A stretch of 64,000 nucleotides of DNA from Flavobacteriaceae bacterium CG2_30_31_66 (GCA_001873065.1 MNYM01000003.1:33332-97331), one strand, 5' to 3'. Positions 50,169 through 60,673 are shown, counted from the first letter of the stretch. The notes: generated by a model not told the origin, from the sequence alone. Program-made: numbers and translations.

Positions 50169-51803
50169 TTAATCAACAGTTATGTTACTTCCCCACCAAT
50201 TTTTATTGGGTGAAAAATTAGGTTGCAACATTTTGATTCGTTCTTTTTCTAAATTTTTCAATCGAACTGTGCGCATGTTTTCATCATATTTTTTGCGTTT
50301 TTCAGCATCAAATTCAGGATCAACTTCTGGGTATTTTGCATTCACGGATGTCAACCAATTTTGTAATTGAGTGTTTAAATTTTCGCTGATTCTTGGAAAT
50401 TCAGCAGCTACATTCTTTTGTTCAAAAGGGTCTTTATCTAAATTATACAATTCATTTGAATTGTCTTCATAATAATGAATCAATTTCCATTTTCCTTTTC
50501 TGATGATGGAAGAAGGATCACCACCTTGATTTCCATAATGTGGATAATGCCAAAACAACGATCTTTCAGACAATGTTGCATTGTTTTCAATTAATGGGCG
50601 CAAACTCACACCGTCTTGATGTTGATTTGGGAGTAATTTTATATTGGCGAAATCGAGAATTGTAGGGTAGAAATCGGCACCAGTTACTGGATATGAAATC
50701 TCTTTTTTGGATGATGAAAGCCAAGGAATGGTTATCAAATAGGGTTCTCTGACACTACCTTCATATTGATACCCTTTTCCACCTTTAAAAGGTAAATTAG
50801 ATGTTGAAAAACTATCACCAGAAGAAACACCTCCGTTATCAGAGGTAAATATAACAATGGTATTATTATCCAAACCAGCTTTTTTCAATGCGTTCATAAC
50901 AATGCCAACAGCATCATCCGTACTTTCTACCAAACCAGCATAAATTGGGTTGTCTTGTTCTTGTCTGATTGGCAATTTTTTTTCCATGACAAAACCCGTT
51001 TTTTTAATTCCGAGTTTTTCAGCCTTATTTTGATATTTCTCCCATTTTTCTTGAGAAGTTTCAATAGGTCCATGAACAGCATAAAAAGAGAGAAAAGCAA
51101 AAAATGGTTGTTCTTTAGATTTTTGCATAAATTTTGAAGTTTCGTTGGCCAATCTTATGGTTAAATTTTCGCCATTAGAACCATCTTTCATTTTTGGATT
51201 TTTATAAGGTGAAAAATAACCGCCTCTTGGACTGCCACTTTCAAAGCCACCAATATTAATGTCAAAACCGTGATCTTCAGGATGTGAACCTACATCTCCC
51301 AAATGCCATTTTCCAGCGAAAAAGGTTTGATAACCATTGGCTTTTAGGATTTCTGCAAGTGTAATATCATCTTTTGGTAATTTTTCCACATAATCAGCAG
51401 GTAATAACTTGTCATGTTTGTTATGGGAACGCCAATTTGTACCTGTTTTTGCGCCAATCCAATCTGTAATACCATGTCTTGCCGTAAATTTTCCGGTAAT
51501 AATAGAAGCTCTTGATGGGCTACAAACTCTACTTGTTGCATATCCTTGAGTAAATGAAAAACTTTTGGAAGCGAGCGAATCTATATTTGGCGTTTCATAA
51601 TAGTTACTTCCTGTATAACCTAAATCGTTGATTCCTAAATCATCTACCAAAATAAAAAGAATGTTCGGTTTTTCTGGTTTTTTTAAAACAATTTCTTTTT
51701 TCGTAAGTTCAGTTTGTTTACAAGAAATTGCAAAGAACACAAGCAGCAAAAGAAGTTTTAAATGATTATTCAAAAATAAAATATTCGGATGGTGTTCGTG
51801 CAT
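50169..51803 (-). CDS. S1-family formylglycine sulfatase, lipoprotein (downstream of the pair)
   Basis: This 544-residue sulfatase removes sulfate from the glycan in the periplasm. The lipoprotein signal ends FFAISC. The metal site begins NILFILVDDLG. The sulfatase signature VCSPSRASIITG contains Cys94, which is matured to formylglycine, and GKWHLGD follows. IVIFTSDNGG supplies the second Asp-Asn pair. The only ATG makes it overlap the upstream sulfatase by 38 bp; a TTG at 51773 would cut the overlap to 8 bp. It is translationally close to its neighbour, so the two are probably made together. The sulfate position (2, 3, 4 or 6) cannot be read from sequence. Confidence 0.92.
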   Translation of the reverse strand: MHEHHPNILFLNNHLKLLLLLVFFAISCKQTELTKKEIVLKKPEKPNILFILVDDLGINDLGYTGSNYYETPNIDSLASKSFSFTQGYATSRVCSPSRASIITGKFTARHGITDWIGAKTGTNWRSHNKHDKLLPADYVEKLPKDDITLAEILKANGYQTFFAGKWHLGDVGSHPEDHGFDINIGGFESGSPRGGYFSPYKNPKMKDGSNGENLTIRLANETSKFMQKSKEQPFFAFLSFYAVHGPIETSQEKWEKYQNKAEKLGIKKTGFVMEKKLPIRQEQDNPIYAGLVESTDDAVGIVMNALKKAGLDNNTIVIFTSDNGGVSSGDSFSTSNLPFKGGKGYQYEGSVREPYLITIPWLSSSKKEISYPVTGADFYPTILDFANIKLLPNQHQDGVSLRPLIENNATLSERSLFWHYPHYGNQGGDPSSIIRKGKWKLIHYYEDNSNELYNLDKDPFEQKNVAAEFPRISENLNTQLQNWLTSVNAKYPEVDPEFDAEKRKKYDENMRTVRLKNLEKERIKMLQPNFSPNKNWWGSNITVD

Positions 51804-53262
51804 TTTCTAAAATTTTGGTTAATTCAATTCTTTTTTCTTTAAATTTTTCTGCAAGATTATTTTTCTCAAATGGGTCATTGTCCAAATCAAAGAGAAAAAA
51901 AGTGGGTGTTTTTTTTACATTATTTTTCACTAATTTCCAGTTATTCTTTCTGATGGCTTGACGACCTCCCAATTCATGAAATTCCCAATATAGATAGTCG
52001 TGTTGTTTTTGACTTTTAGTTCCCAGTAAAGTCGGTAAAAATGAAATCCCATCCAATTTCTCCTCAGGTTTTTGTTTTGCGATTTCTAAAAAGGTAGGGA
52101 ACACATCCCAAAAAGCTGAAATATGATTGGTTTTGCTTCCTTCTTTAATTTTTCCCTTCCACTTTACCATCATTGGCACACGGATGCCACCTTCAAATAG
52201 ATCTCTTTTATAACCTCTCAATCCTCCATTGCTATTGAAAAAATCAGGGTCTGCGCCACCTTCTTGATGAGCTCCATTATCTGAAGTAAAAATGATAATC
52301 GTATTTTTTTCCAATCCTAAATCTTTAACTTTTTGCACGATTTCACCAACTTGTTCATCTAATAAAGTTATCATTGCAGCAAAAGTTGCATGAGCATGCG
52401 TTTGTGATTCATAATTTCCTTCTCTATATTCTTTGCCATCATCAGTTCCTTTAAAAGTTTTTTCTGGATCTAATTTCCCTATAAATTTTTCAACATATGA
52501 TTTTGGAGCTGCTAATTCAGCATGTGGTATTACTGATGGATAAAACAAAAAGAAAGTATTTTTTTTATTTTTATCAATAAATTCAAGGGCTTTTTTGTGA
52601 ATTAAATTAGGCGCATATTGTTCTTTTTTCTTTCCTGAATTTCCTTCTAAAATAACTTTTTTGTTATTATCCCACAAATGATATGGATAATAATGATGCC
52701 CTAAACGTTGGCAATTGTAGCCATAAAATGTATCAAAACCTTGTTGCAAAGGATCGCCTTCCGATCCAGGATAACCAAGCCCCCATTTGCCAAAAGCACC
52801 AGTTGTATATCCTTCTTTTTGAAGCATTTTTGACAAAGAATAGGTATTTTTAGGAAGGGGAAATTGACCCTCAGGACTTATTTCTTTATTTCCTCTAATA
52901 AAAGTGTGTCCTGTGTGCAAACCCGTCAATAAGGAAGAGCGTGAGGGTGCACAAACTGATGTACCAGCATAGTGTTGTGTGAAAAACACACCTTCTTTGG
53001 CAAGTTTGTCGATGTTAGGCGTTTTAAATTTTTTTTGACCCAAAAAACTTAAATCTCCATATCCTAAATCATCTGCTAAAATATAAATAATGTTAGGTTT
53101 TGAGCTATTTTGTTTTATTGTATTTTTTTCAGATAGAGAATAAATTTTGAATGAAAGTTGAATTAAAACAAAAAATAAAAATAAAAAGAGTAACAATCGA
53201 TTGTTTACAAAAGCGATATTTTTAGGTAAGTTTTTTTTTGATGAATAATTTTTAGGTTTCAT
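51766..53262 (-). CDS. S1-family formylglycine sulfatase (first gene of the PUL B minus-strand cluster)
   Basis: This 498-residue sulfatase has an N-terminal signal or anchor helix (LLLFLFLFFVLIQLSF) after a basic start. The metal site is NIIYILADDLGYGD. The signature SVCAPSRSSLLTG holds Cys104, the formylglycine precursor, and GKWGLGYPG follows. IIIFTSDNGAH completes the site. It differs well beyond allelic level from the second sulfatase, so the two should remove different sulfate groups. It is the promoter-proximal gene of the leftward run and is divergent from HTCS2. No formylglycine-generating enzyme is in the window, so maturation relies on a gene elsewhere. Confidence 0.92.
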   Translation of the reverse strand: MKPKNYSSKKNLPKNIAFVNNRLLLFLFLFFVLIQLSFKIYSLSEKNTIKQNSSKPNIIYILADDLGYGDLSFLGQKKFKTPNIDKLAKEGVFFTQHYAGTSVCAPSRSSLLTGLHTGHTFIRGNKEISPEGQFPLPKNTYSLSKMLQKEGYTTGAFGKWGLGYPGSEGDPLQQGFDTFYGYNCQRLGHHYYPYHLWDNNKKVILEGNSGKKKEQYAPNLIHKKALEFIDKNKKNTFFLFYPSVIPHAELAAPKSYVEKFIGKLDPEKTFKGTDDGKEYREGNYESQTHAHATFAAMITLLDEQVGEIVQKVKDLGLEKNTIIIFTSDNGAHQEGGADPDFFNSNGGLRGYKRDLFEGGIRVPMMVKWKGKIKEGSKTNHISAFWDVFPTFLEIAKQKPEEKLDGISFLPTLLGTKSQKQHDYLYWEFHELGGRQAIRKNNWKLVKNNVKKTPTFFLFDLDNDPFEKNNLAEKFKEKRIELTKILENARTPSEYFIFE

Positions 53263-53316
53263 TGAGTATCTTTGATTTAGGAAAATTTTAAAAAAAAATT
53301 AAATATTTAATCATTC

Positions 53317-53401
53317 CAAATGTAGGTGATATTCGTCCTCAAAGAGGTGAATAACTGCTCATTTAATGGGGCTAAATAAGTCAATTTCTCTAAATGTAGG
53401 T
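53317..53401. promoter_or_regulatory. Divergent regulatory region between sulfatase and HTCS2, with direct repeats
   Basis: Two copies of AAATGTAGGT lie at 53318-53327 and 53392-53401, 74 bp apart. The first overlaps TACATTTG (minus strand, 53324-53317), a match to TAnnTTTG that would serve the sulfatase start at 53262. A TTTG on the same strand (53343-53340) lies 15 bp upstream, short for a -33 element. TAGGTGATATT (53323-53333) resembles AGGTGAATAA nearby and TAGGTGAAATT on the minus strand upstream of susC2 (about 57512-57522). These are candidate HTCS2 sites, by inference. Confidence 0.35.
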
Positions 53402-53461
53402 TTTTTGAGTAATATCGTCATTTGTTTATTTTAACTACTTTAGCATTTTAAATTCGTATCC

Positions 53462-56400
53462 ATGATAAAGTATTTTTTGAGTGTACTTTTTTTGTTAGTT
53501 ATTTTTGAGGCAAGTTCTCAAAATAACAATGAGAATTATGTGATTGATTTTATTACCACCAAATCAGGTTTGTCTCACAATTATGTGACAAGTGTTGTAA
53601 GCGACGATTTGAACATGAAATGGATGGGAACTGAAAACGGAATTACCAAATTCAATGGGTTTGATTTTGAATACATCAAACCAAGTGACCAATTCAGAGA
53701 GCTATTAAACGAAAATATTGAAACACTTTTTATAGACAAAAATTCTAATTTGTGGATTGGTACAAAAAGTGGTGGTTTGTCTTTTTTTGACATCAAAAAT
53801 AATCAAATGAAAGAGTTCAATCATTTGATTGACCTTTCTAACGAGGGAGATTTGCGAGTGATTTCAATTTCTCAGGATGTAAATGGGCATATTTGGGTAG
53901 GCACTTGGAACAGCGGTGTGTATATTATTGATGCAGAAAATGACAAATTGATTGATCATTTCAACTATTATCAACCCATTTACAACATTATTAAAGATTT
54001 CAAAAACAACATGTGGTTTTGTAATTCTAACATGTTGTTTCAATACAATCTATATCAAAAAAAAATCACAGAATTTCGATTTGACGCATTTATTACCAAT
54101 ATTTTAGCTGATCCAAGTAGAAATAAAATTTGGATTGCTCCCATTGGAAAAGAAACCAATTTATATACGTATGATTATAGTTCAGGCAAAATCGATTCTC
54201 TAGAAACAGGAGTTTCAAGCGGATTTTCGAAGCAATTATCCCTAGACAAATACAACCGAATTTGGATTGGGACTTGGAGAAAAGGCTTGTATAGAAGTAA
54301 TGCTTCATTATCTAAATTCGAGAAAATTGAATTGGTTCCTGAAAATTCTGTCCGATTGAAAGGCAATTATAGTACTATTTTAAACATTCATCATGATAAA
54401 AATAACGTTACTTGGTTGTCAACTGCTGGTGGAGGTGTTGTGAAAATTTTAGAGGGAAATCAATTTTACAATATCTATAAATTTATTAAAAATACTGAAA
54501 TCAAGGAATTTTTGAATTGTACAGATTTCTACAAAAATGAAAAACATATTTTTGTAGGGACGCTTTTAAAAGGAGTATATTATGGAACCGATTTTTCCAA
54601 TCTAAAAAAAATAGATGTATTGGGCGATGTCAAAGTAAATTCTTTTTATCAGCATCAAAACGACCTATATATTGCAACTGCAGAAGGTTTTGCCATTTTC
54701 AATTTAGACAAAGAAAAAATTACCTTTTCTAACAATAAATTAAAAAAAGTAACAGCATTTCTGATTGAAAATGACACCATCTATATTGGTACTCAAGAAA
54801 ATGGTTTGGCAATCGCCAATATCAACGCATTAGAAGATACTGAATCGTATATTTTTTATATAGAGCAACTCAAAGAACGCAAGTTGCAAAGCAATCGAAT
54901 TACAAAAATAACAAAAGACAAACAACAAAATATTTGGGTTGCTACTTACAATGGTTTCCATGTTTTTGACAAAGAAAAGAAAGTTTTTATCCATCAAAAT
55001 CAATTGTTAAAAGAAAAATTACCCAGCGTAATTATCAATTCTATGGCAGTTAGAGATGGCAAAGTCTGGTTGGCAACTCCCAATGGTTTGGTCAAATTAA
55101 CCAAAGTTGGAGAATCCTTAAAAGTGGAAGACATCATCTCTAAAAAAGATGGTTTGAATAGCGATTTTATTTGTGCAGTAACCTTTGACAATGAATCCAA
55201 TGTATGGTTTACCACACATACCGAAATCGTAAAATACGATTACATTAACAAAGCCTTTATCAGTTATGGCGAAACTAATGGTGTAAGAACTACTTCGTTC
55301 AATAACAACAGTTCGTTCAATTTTAATGGAGAAACCGTTTATTTTGGCGGAATAGACAACATCACCTATTTTGATCCTTCAAAAATTAAAAATTTTGATG
55401 CAATTCCTGAAATTATCTTCACAAATTTACGCGTCAACAACCAAATAATTTCTTTTGAAGAAGGAAGCAACATCCTCTCCAAAGAATATAATTATGTAAA
55501 TGAAATCAACTTAGATTATCAACAAAACTTTTTCTCAACAGCTTTTGTTGTCAATGATTATTTAGGAAATCTAAACATCAAATACCGATATAAATTAGAG
55601 GGATATCAAGACAATTGGATTGATTTGCAAAATAGAAACGAAATCAATTTTGCAGGTTTACCACCAGGAAAATATGTGTTGGCTGTTCAATCTTCCAGAG
55701 ATAGTCAACAATGGAGCAGTCCCAAATATCTAAAAATCAATCTATCAGGTTCGCCATGGAAAAGTGCTTTTGCCATTTTTATGTATATCTTAATTATTCT
55801 GGGAATTGTCACCTATTTAGTGCGCTTAAACAACGCGCGAATTCGATTTAAAAACGACCTCGAAATTGCCAATATCGACAAGCAAAAAGAAATGGAATTG
55901 ACAGAGGCTAAATTGATGTTTTTTACCAACATTTCTCATGAGTTCAGAACACCTTTAACGCTTATTGTAAGCCCTTTAAAAGAATTATTGGAAAGCAGCG
56001 ATTTGCCTCCAAAAGTGTATAAAAGCTTGAATTATATTGAAAAAAATACCAGTAGATTGCTCAATTTAATCAACCAACTATTAGATTTCAGAAAAGCCGA
56101 TCATGGATTATTAACGTTGGATGTTTCTAATGGAAATTTTGTCCGTTTTTCAAACGAGGTATTTTTGTATTTCAAACAGGCTGCCAAAGCAAAAAACATT
56201 CGTTATTATTTCAAATCGAGTAAAGAAGTAATTCAGTTTCCTTTTGATAGAAATAAAATGGAAATTGTATTGTGCAATATCATTTCAAATGCCCTAAAAT
56301 ATACAGATGAGGGCAATAGAATCCGAATTAAATTGGATAGTGATGACGAGTTTTGCATCATCAGTATCAAAGATACAGGAATTGGTATGAAAGAATCAGA

Positions 56401-57472
56401 TTTGGATAAAATATTTGACCGATTTTTTCAGATAAAATCAGCAAATACTGCCAAAATGATTGGAAGTGGCATTGGATTATCGTTCTCCAAAAAAATTGTG
56501 GAATTGCATCATGGAAGTATTGCTGTAAAAAGCAAACTGAATGAAGGAACAGAGTTTATCATCAAATTGGCAATGAATCCAAAATTGTATGAAGGGTTTA
56601 TCAATCAAAATTTTCTGCCTTCAGACAACATTAGTGGCTATACAAAAAATACAATTTCCGAGGATTTAGACATCAATACCTTAAAAATTGAGGAAAAGAA
56701 AAATACAGTGTTGGTCATTGATGACAATCCCGAAATTTTAAGTTATTTGAAAGATATTTTCTCAGATCAATACCATGTAATTGATGCTGAAGATGGGAAA
56801 GAAGGTTTTAAAAAAGCGTCTTCTGAAATTCCTGATTTGATCATTAGCGATGTCATGATGCCTGTCAAAGATGGCATTACCTTGTGCAAAGAATTAAAAT
56901 CACAAATCACAACGTCACATATCCCTATCATTTTATTAACGGCGAGAACCTCTACTGTGTTTGAAATTGAAGGATTAAAAACGGGTGCCAATGATTATGT
57001 AACCAAACCTTTTGATGCTAAAGTAATCAAAGCAAGAGTAGAAAGTTTACTTGAAAATAGAGACAAACTAAGAGCGCATTTACTCAACAAAGTGCGTTTT
57101 GAGCCAACTGCTGCTGAAGTAGTTTCTGATGCGGATACTGAAAATAGTTTCATCACCAAAGCCATTTTATTGGTAGAGCAAAATTTAGAAAATCAAGATT
57201 TTGGAATCGATAATATGGTAGATGATTTAAACATGAGCAGGTCTAGTTTGTTCCGGAAAATAAAATCATTGACAGGATTGTCCATTTCCGCATTTATTAG
57301 GTCTGTAAGATTGAAAAGAGCGGCACATTTAATCTTAACTTCTGATTTTAATTTGAGTCAAATTTCCTATGAAGTTGGGTTTAACGATTATAAATACTTC
57401 AAAACTTCTTTTAAAAAGCAATTCAAATGTTTGCCCTCTAAATACGCTGAATTGTACAAGACAGAGGGGTAA
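53462..57472 (+). CDS. Hybrid two-component system sensor-regulator HTCS2
   Basis: This 1336-residue protein has the same layout as HTCS1 but is clearly diverged from it. A signal peptide (ending EASSQ) precedes the periplasmic double beta-propeller (WIGTKSGG, WVGTWNSG, WIGTWRKGLYRS) and a Y_Y_Y domain (about 690-760). The membrane helix is about 768-790. HisKA carries His826 in NISHEFRTP and HATPase carries NALKYTD, DTGIGM and GSGIGLSFS. The receiver carries Asp1130 in ISDVMMPVKDG and the AraC-type domain ends ISYEVGFNDYKYFKTSFKKQF. It sits between the divergent sulfatase-led cluster and susC2, so it probably controls both arms of PUL B. Confidence 0.95.
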   Translation: MIKYFLSVLFLLVIFEASSQNNNENYVIDFITTKSGLSHNYVTSVVSDDLNMKWMGTENGITKFNGFDFEYIKPSDQFRELLNENIETLFIDKNSNLWIGTKSGGLSFFDIKNNQMKEFNHLIDLSNEGDLRVISISQDVNGHIWVGTWNSGVYIIDAENDKLIDHFNYYQPIYNIIKDFKNNMWFCNSNMLFQYNLYQKKITEFRFDAFITNILADPSRNKIWIAPIGKETNLYTYDYSSGKIDSLETGVSSGFSKQLSLDKYNRIWIGTWRKGLYRSNASLSKFEKIELVPENSVRLKGNYSTILNIHHDKNNVTWLSTAGGGVVKILEGNQFYNIYKFIKNTEIKEFLNCTDFYKNEKHIFVGTLLKGVYYGTDFSNLKKIDVLGDVKVNSFYQHQNDLYIATAEGFAIFNLDKEKITFSNNKLKKVTAFLIENDTIYIGTQENGLAIANINALEDTESYIFYIEQLKERKLQSNRITKITKDKQQNIWVATYNGFHVFDKEKKVFIHQNQLLKEKLPSVIINSMAVRDGKVWLATPNGLVKLTKVGESLKVEDIISKKDGLNSDFICAVTFDNESNVWFTTHTEIVKYDYINKAFISYGETNGVRTTSFNNNSSFNFNGETVYFGGIDNITYFDPSKIKNFDAIPEIIFTNLRVNNQIISFEEGSNILSKEYNYVNEINLDYQQNFFSTAFVVNDYLGNLNIKYRYKLEGYQDNWIDLQNRNEINFAGLPPGKYVLAVQSSRDSQQWSSPKYLKINLSGSPWKSAFAIFMYILIILGIVTYLVRLNNARIRFKNDLEIANIDKQKEMELTEAKLMFFTNISHEFRTPLTLIVSPLKELLESSDLPPKVYKSLNYIEKNTSRLLNLINQLLDFRKADHGLLTLDVSNGNFVRFSNEVFLYFKQAAKAKNIRYYFKSSKEVIQFPFDRNKMEIVLCNIISNALKYTDEGNRIRIKLDSDDEFCIISIKDTGIGMKESDLDKIFDRFFQIKSANTAKMIGSGIGLSFSKKIVELHHGSIAVKSKLNEGTEFIIKLAMNPKLYEGFINQNFLPSDNISGYTKNTISEDLDINTLKIEEKKNTVLVIDDNPEILSYLKDIFSDQYHVIDAEDGKEGFKKASSEIPDLIISDVMMPVKDGITLCKELKSQITTSHIPIILLTARTSTVFEIEGLKTGANDYVTKPFDAKVIKARVESLLENRDKLRAHLLNKVRFEPTAAEVVSDADTENSFITKAILLVEQNLENQDFGIDNMVDDLNMSRSSLFRKIKSLTGLSISAFIRSVRLKRAAHLILTSDFNLSQISYEVGFNDYKYFKTSFKKQFKCLPSKYAELYKTEG

Positions 57473-57542
57473 ATCCATCAATCAGATTTATTTATACCCA
57501 CTAATTGGTCAATTTCACCTAGTACGAAATGAGGATTATTGA

Positions 57543-57550
57543 TAGATTTG
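57543..57550 (+). promoter_or_regulatory. Candidate -7 box (TAGATTTG) of the susC2 operon
   Basis: The sequence matches TAnnTTTG and lies 38 bp before the susC2 start codon. A good TTG/TTTG -33 element is missing at the expected distance, which fits a promoter that needs an activator such as HTCS2. TAGGTGAAATT on the minus strand lies just upstream. Confidence 0.45.
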
Positions 57551-57588
57551 TTTCAATCAAATTTACACACTAATTCAAAATTTCAAGT

Positions 57589-60500
57589 ATGAAAGTATTA
57601 ATCTTACAATTTCTATTACTTTTAAGTCTAGGAAACTTTGCGCAAAACACCATCAAAGGAACTGTTACAGATCCCAATGGCGATTTGTTGCCTGGGGCTT
57701 CTCTAACTGTAAAAGGAACAACAAAAGGGGTAACAACCGATTTCGACGGTGCTTTTACGTTAGTAGTTGCTGTTGGAGCTACAGTAGAAGTTTCTTACCT
57801 TGGGTATGAAACAACCTCTTTTAAGGTAGATTCTAGAAAAACCTACGCAATCGTATTAAAAGAAAGTGCAGCACAATTGGATGAAATTGTGGTTGTTGGG
57901 TATGGAACTCAGAAAAAAGTAAACGTTACAGGTGCTGTACAAACAGTAACTTTTAAAGATGATGTAAATCAGCCCGTAACAAATTCATCTCAATTATTAT
58001 ACGGACGTTTTTCAGGAGTTCAATTAACGCAAAGTTCAGGTAGTCCAGGAGCTGACGGTTCTTCTATTCAGATTAGAGGGGTTGGTACATTTGGTTCAAG
58101 AAGTCCATTAATAGTTATTGATAACATTCAATACGAGGGTTTAACAGCGTTTAATGCATTGGCTCCAGCAGATATTGAAAGTATTAGTGTTTTAAAAGAT
58201 GCTTCTTCTCTTGCCATTTATGGAGCTAGAGCTGCAAACGGTGTAGTATTGGTTACCACAAGAAAGGGGAAATCAGACAAATTTGAAGTAGGGTTTAATA
58301 GCTATTACGGTGTTCAAGAAATCACTGTTAAGCCACAGTTTTTAGGCTCATTAGATTATGCTACTTTGATGAACGAAAAATTTAGAAATCAAAATGGCGT
58401 TAATTTTGATCCCAGATATACTCCTGACCAAATTGAAGCCATTAAGACAGGATCTTTGCCAGATCAATTTGCAAATACGAATTGGGCAGACGCAATCTTG
58501 AGAACCGCTCCTATCCAAAACCACAACGTTTCATTCTCTGGAGGAAGTAATAAAACAAATTACAGACTATCAATTGGGTTTTTTAATCAAGAAGCCATTA
58601 TAAGAAGTAAATTTCAAACGGAACGTTACACGATGAGTATTAACCTTAATTCAAAGTTAAAAGATTGGTTGAAAATTAGCAGCGTTACCAATGCTTTTTG
58701 GAGAATTAACAAAGGACCTTCTGGAGGTCAAGATGCTTTTAGTGGCGATAACGGAATCATTTATTCATTTCAAAGAGCTGCCCCAACCATCCCGCTATTT
58801 TATTCAAACGGTGAATATGGTTTTGTGGACGGTGCTCATTTAAATTCAAATGCCTCTCTTGGAACTCAAAATGCTTTACGAAGAGGGTTCTATGGTGATA
58901 ATGAAACTAATCAAATCAATTTCAGCACTCGAGCTGGTGTTAATTTCATATTTTCAGATAATTTTAGTTTTGAAACCAGTGCAAGTGCAACCCTAATTTA
59001 TAGTGATAAATCAAATTTTAGTCCTAGAAATACCCAAAGAGATTGGGATGGTGAAATCATTTCTTTATCTAATTTGAATAGGTTATCAAATTCATCCAGT
59101 TTTTTTCAAACACTACTCAATGAAAACATTTTTAGATTTTCTAAAAAAATCAATAAAATACATCAATTCGATGCCCTTTTAGGGCACTCTATCTATTATT
59201 CTAAATCAGATGGATTCAGTGCTTCCGTTGGTGGTTTTCCAACAGATAATATTCAAGAATTTGATGGGGGAGGAATTTTAGATCCTTCTGTTGGAGGTGG
59301 AGTGTATGAAGATGTAAAACAATCTTTTTTTAGCCGGTTAAAATATAATTATGATGAAAAATATTTAGCTGAGTTTAACTTTAGATATGATGCTTCAGGA
59401 AGTGTTTTTGGTCCTGACAATTTATATGGTGCTTTCCCTTCTGGCTCTGTAGGTTGGAACATTTCAAAAGAGGATTTTATGAAAAATCTTAAAATTGTGA
59501 ATGATTTAAAACTAAGAGTGAGTTATGGATTAGTAGGAAACGATAAAGGTGCAGGGAGATATGTTTTTGAACAAACCTACAATCCAGGACTAGATTATGT
59601 ATTAGGAAATGATGTGATTGTAGGAGGGGTAGCCATTACTTCCCTTGCAAATCCATTCGTCCGATGGGAAAAATCAGAACTACTTGACGTAGGATTGGAT
59701 TTTGGGATGTTCAAAAACAAACTACAAATTGAAGTTGGATATTTCAGAAAAAATAGCTCTGATATCCTATATTCTAATTTTCCAGTTCCTTCTACTTTAG
59801 GAGTATCTAGTGTTGGTGCTAAAAATTCTGCTTCCATGATAAGCGAAGGAATTGAATTTAATGGAAGCTACAGAGGAAATATCGGAGACCTAAAATACAA
59901 TTTAGGTGGTAATTTTACTTCCTTTTTCAGAAACGATGTAACCTCACTAGGTGAAGGAGGTGAAGAAACTATCTCATCAACAGACATCATCAGAATTGGC
60001 GAACCTTTCAAAGCATACTATGGTTATAGAGCTATAGGAATTTTTCAAAGTATCAACGAAGTAGCAAATGCTCCAACTCAACTTGGAAATATTTCCACAG
60101 GTCCTGGGGATATCAGATATGAAGACATCTCTGGTCCTGATGGAGTTCCTGATGGAGTTGTAAATCAAGAGGATAGAGTGGTCATTGGAAACCCCAATCC
60201 TGACTTGTTGTACAACTTCAATACTTCTTTAGAATATAACAATTTTGATTTAAATCTTTTATTTCAGGGCGTTTATGGTGTTGATAGATTGATTCAAGGA
60301 AATGGAAACTTACCTATGGCAGATGACCGTAGTAACGTATTAACCTATTGGTTAGGTAGATGGACTCAGGAAAACCCTAGCACAAGCCTTCCAAGAATTG
60401 GTGGACAAAACAATACAATAATCTCTACATTTTATATCCAAGATGCCTCTTATCTAAGACTTAAAAACATTGAACTAGGTTATTCTTTGCCAACAGAAGT

Positions 60501-60669
60501 TTCTGACAAATTAAAAATCAGTAAACTAAGAATTTTTGTTGGAGGACAAAACTTATTAACTTTCACAGGTCTTAAAGACTTTGACCCAGAGAGAGGTACA
60601 GGATCTCAAAGCAATAGAGCTGCACCCCTTTACAAAACAGTTACTTTAGGAATTAATTTAAAATTATAA
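57589..60669 (+). CDS. SusC/RagA TonB-dependent outer-membrane transporter of PUL B
   Basis: This 1026-residue importer has a signal peptide (LLLSLGNFAQ) and a carboxypeptidase-regulatory-like domain (GTVTDPNGDLLPGASLTVKG). The plug carries VVVGYGTQKKVNVTGAV and IQIRGVGTFGSRSPLIVID, then the barrel ends TLGINLKL. It starts 116 bp behind HTCS2 and susD2 follows after 4 bp, so the pair are co-translated. The imported glycan is probably a partly cut galactan. It differs from SusC1 throughout the barrel, which fits a different ligand. Confidence 0.95.
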   Translation: MKVLILQFLLLLSLGNFAQNTIKGTVTDPNGDLLPGASLTVKGTTKGVTTDFDGAFTLVVAVGATVEVSYLGYETTSFKVDSRKTYAIVLKESAAQLDEIVVVGYGTQKKVNVTGAVQTVTFKDDVNQPVTNSSQLLYGRFSGVQLTQSSGSPGADGSSIQIRGVGTFGSRSPLIVIDNIQYEGLTAFNALAPADIESISVLKDASSLAIYGARAANGVVLVTTRKGKSDKFEVGFNSYYGVQEITVKPQFLGSLDYATLMNEKFRNQNGVNFDPRYTPDQIEAIKTGSLPDQFANTNWADAILRTAPIQNHNVSFSGGSNKTNYRLSIGFFNQEAIIRSKFQTERYTMSINLNSKLKDWLKISSVTNAFWRINKGPSGGQDAFSGDNGIIYSFQRAAPTIPLFYSNGEYGFVDGAHLNSNASLGTQNALRRGFYGDNETNQINFSTRAGVNFIFSDNFSFETSASATLIYSDKSNFSPRNTQRDWDGEIISLSNLNRLSNSSSFFQTLLNENIFRFSKKINKIHQFDALLGHSIYYSKSDGFSASVGGFPTDNIQEFDGGGILDPSVGGGVYEDVKQSFFSRLKYNYDEKYLAEFNFRYDASGSVFGPDNLYGAFPSGSVGWNISKEDFMKNLKIVNDLKLRVSYGLVGNDKGAGRYVFEQTYNPGLDYVLGNDVIVGGVAITSLANPFVRWEKSELLDVGLDFGMFKNKLQIEVGYFRKNSSDILYSNFPVPSTLGVSSVGAKNSASMISEGIEFNGSYRGNIGDLKYNLGGNFTSFFRNDVTSLGEGGEETISSTDIIRIGEPFKAYYGYRAIGIFQSINEVANAPTQLGNISTGPGDIRYEDISGPDGVPDGVVNQEDRVVIGNPNPDLLYNFNTSLEYNNFDLNLLFQGVYGVDRLIQGNGNLPMADDRSNVLTYWLGRWTQENPSTSLPRIGGQNNTIISTFYIQDASYLRLKNIELGYSLPTEVSDKLKISKLRIFVGGQNLLTFTGLKDFDPERGTGSQSNRAAPLYKTVTLGINLKL

Positions 60670-60673
60670 TAAT

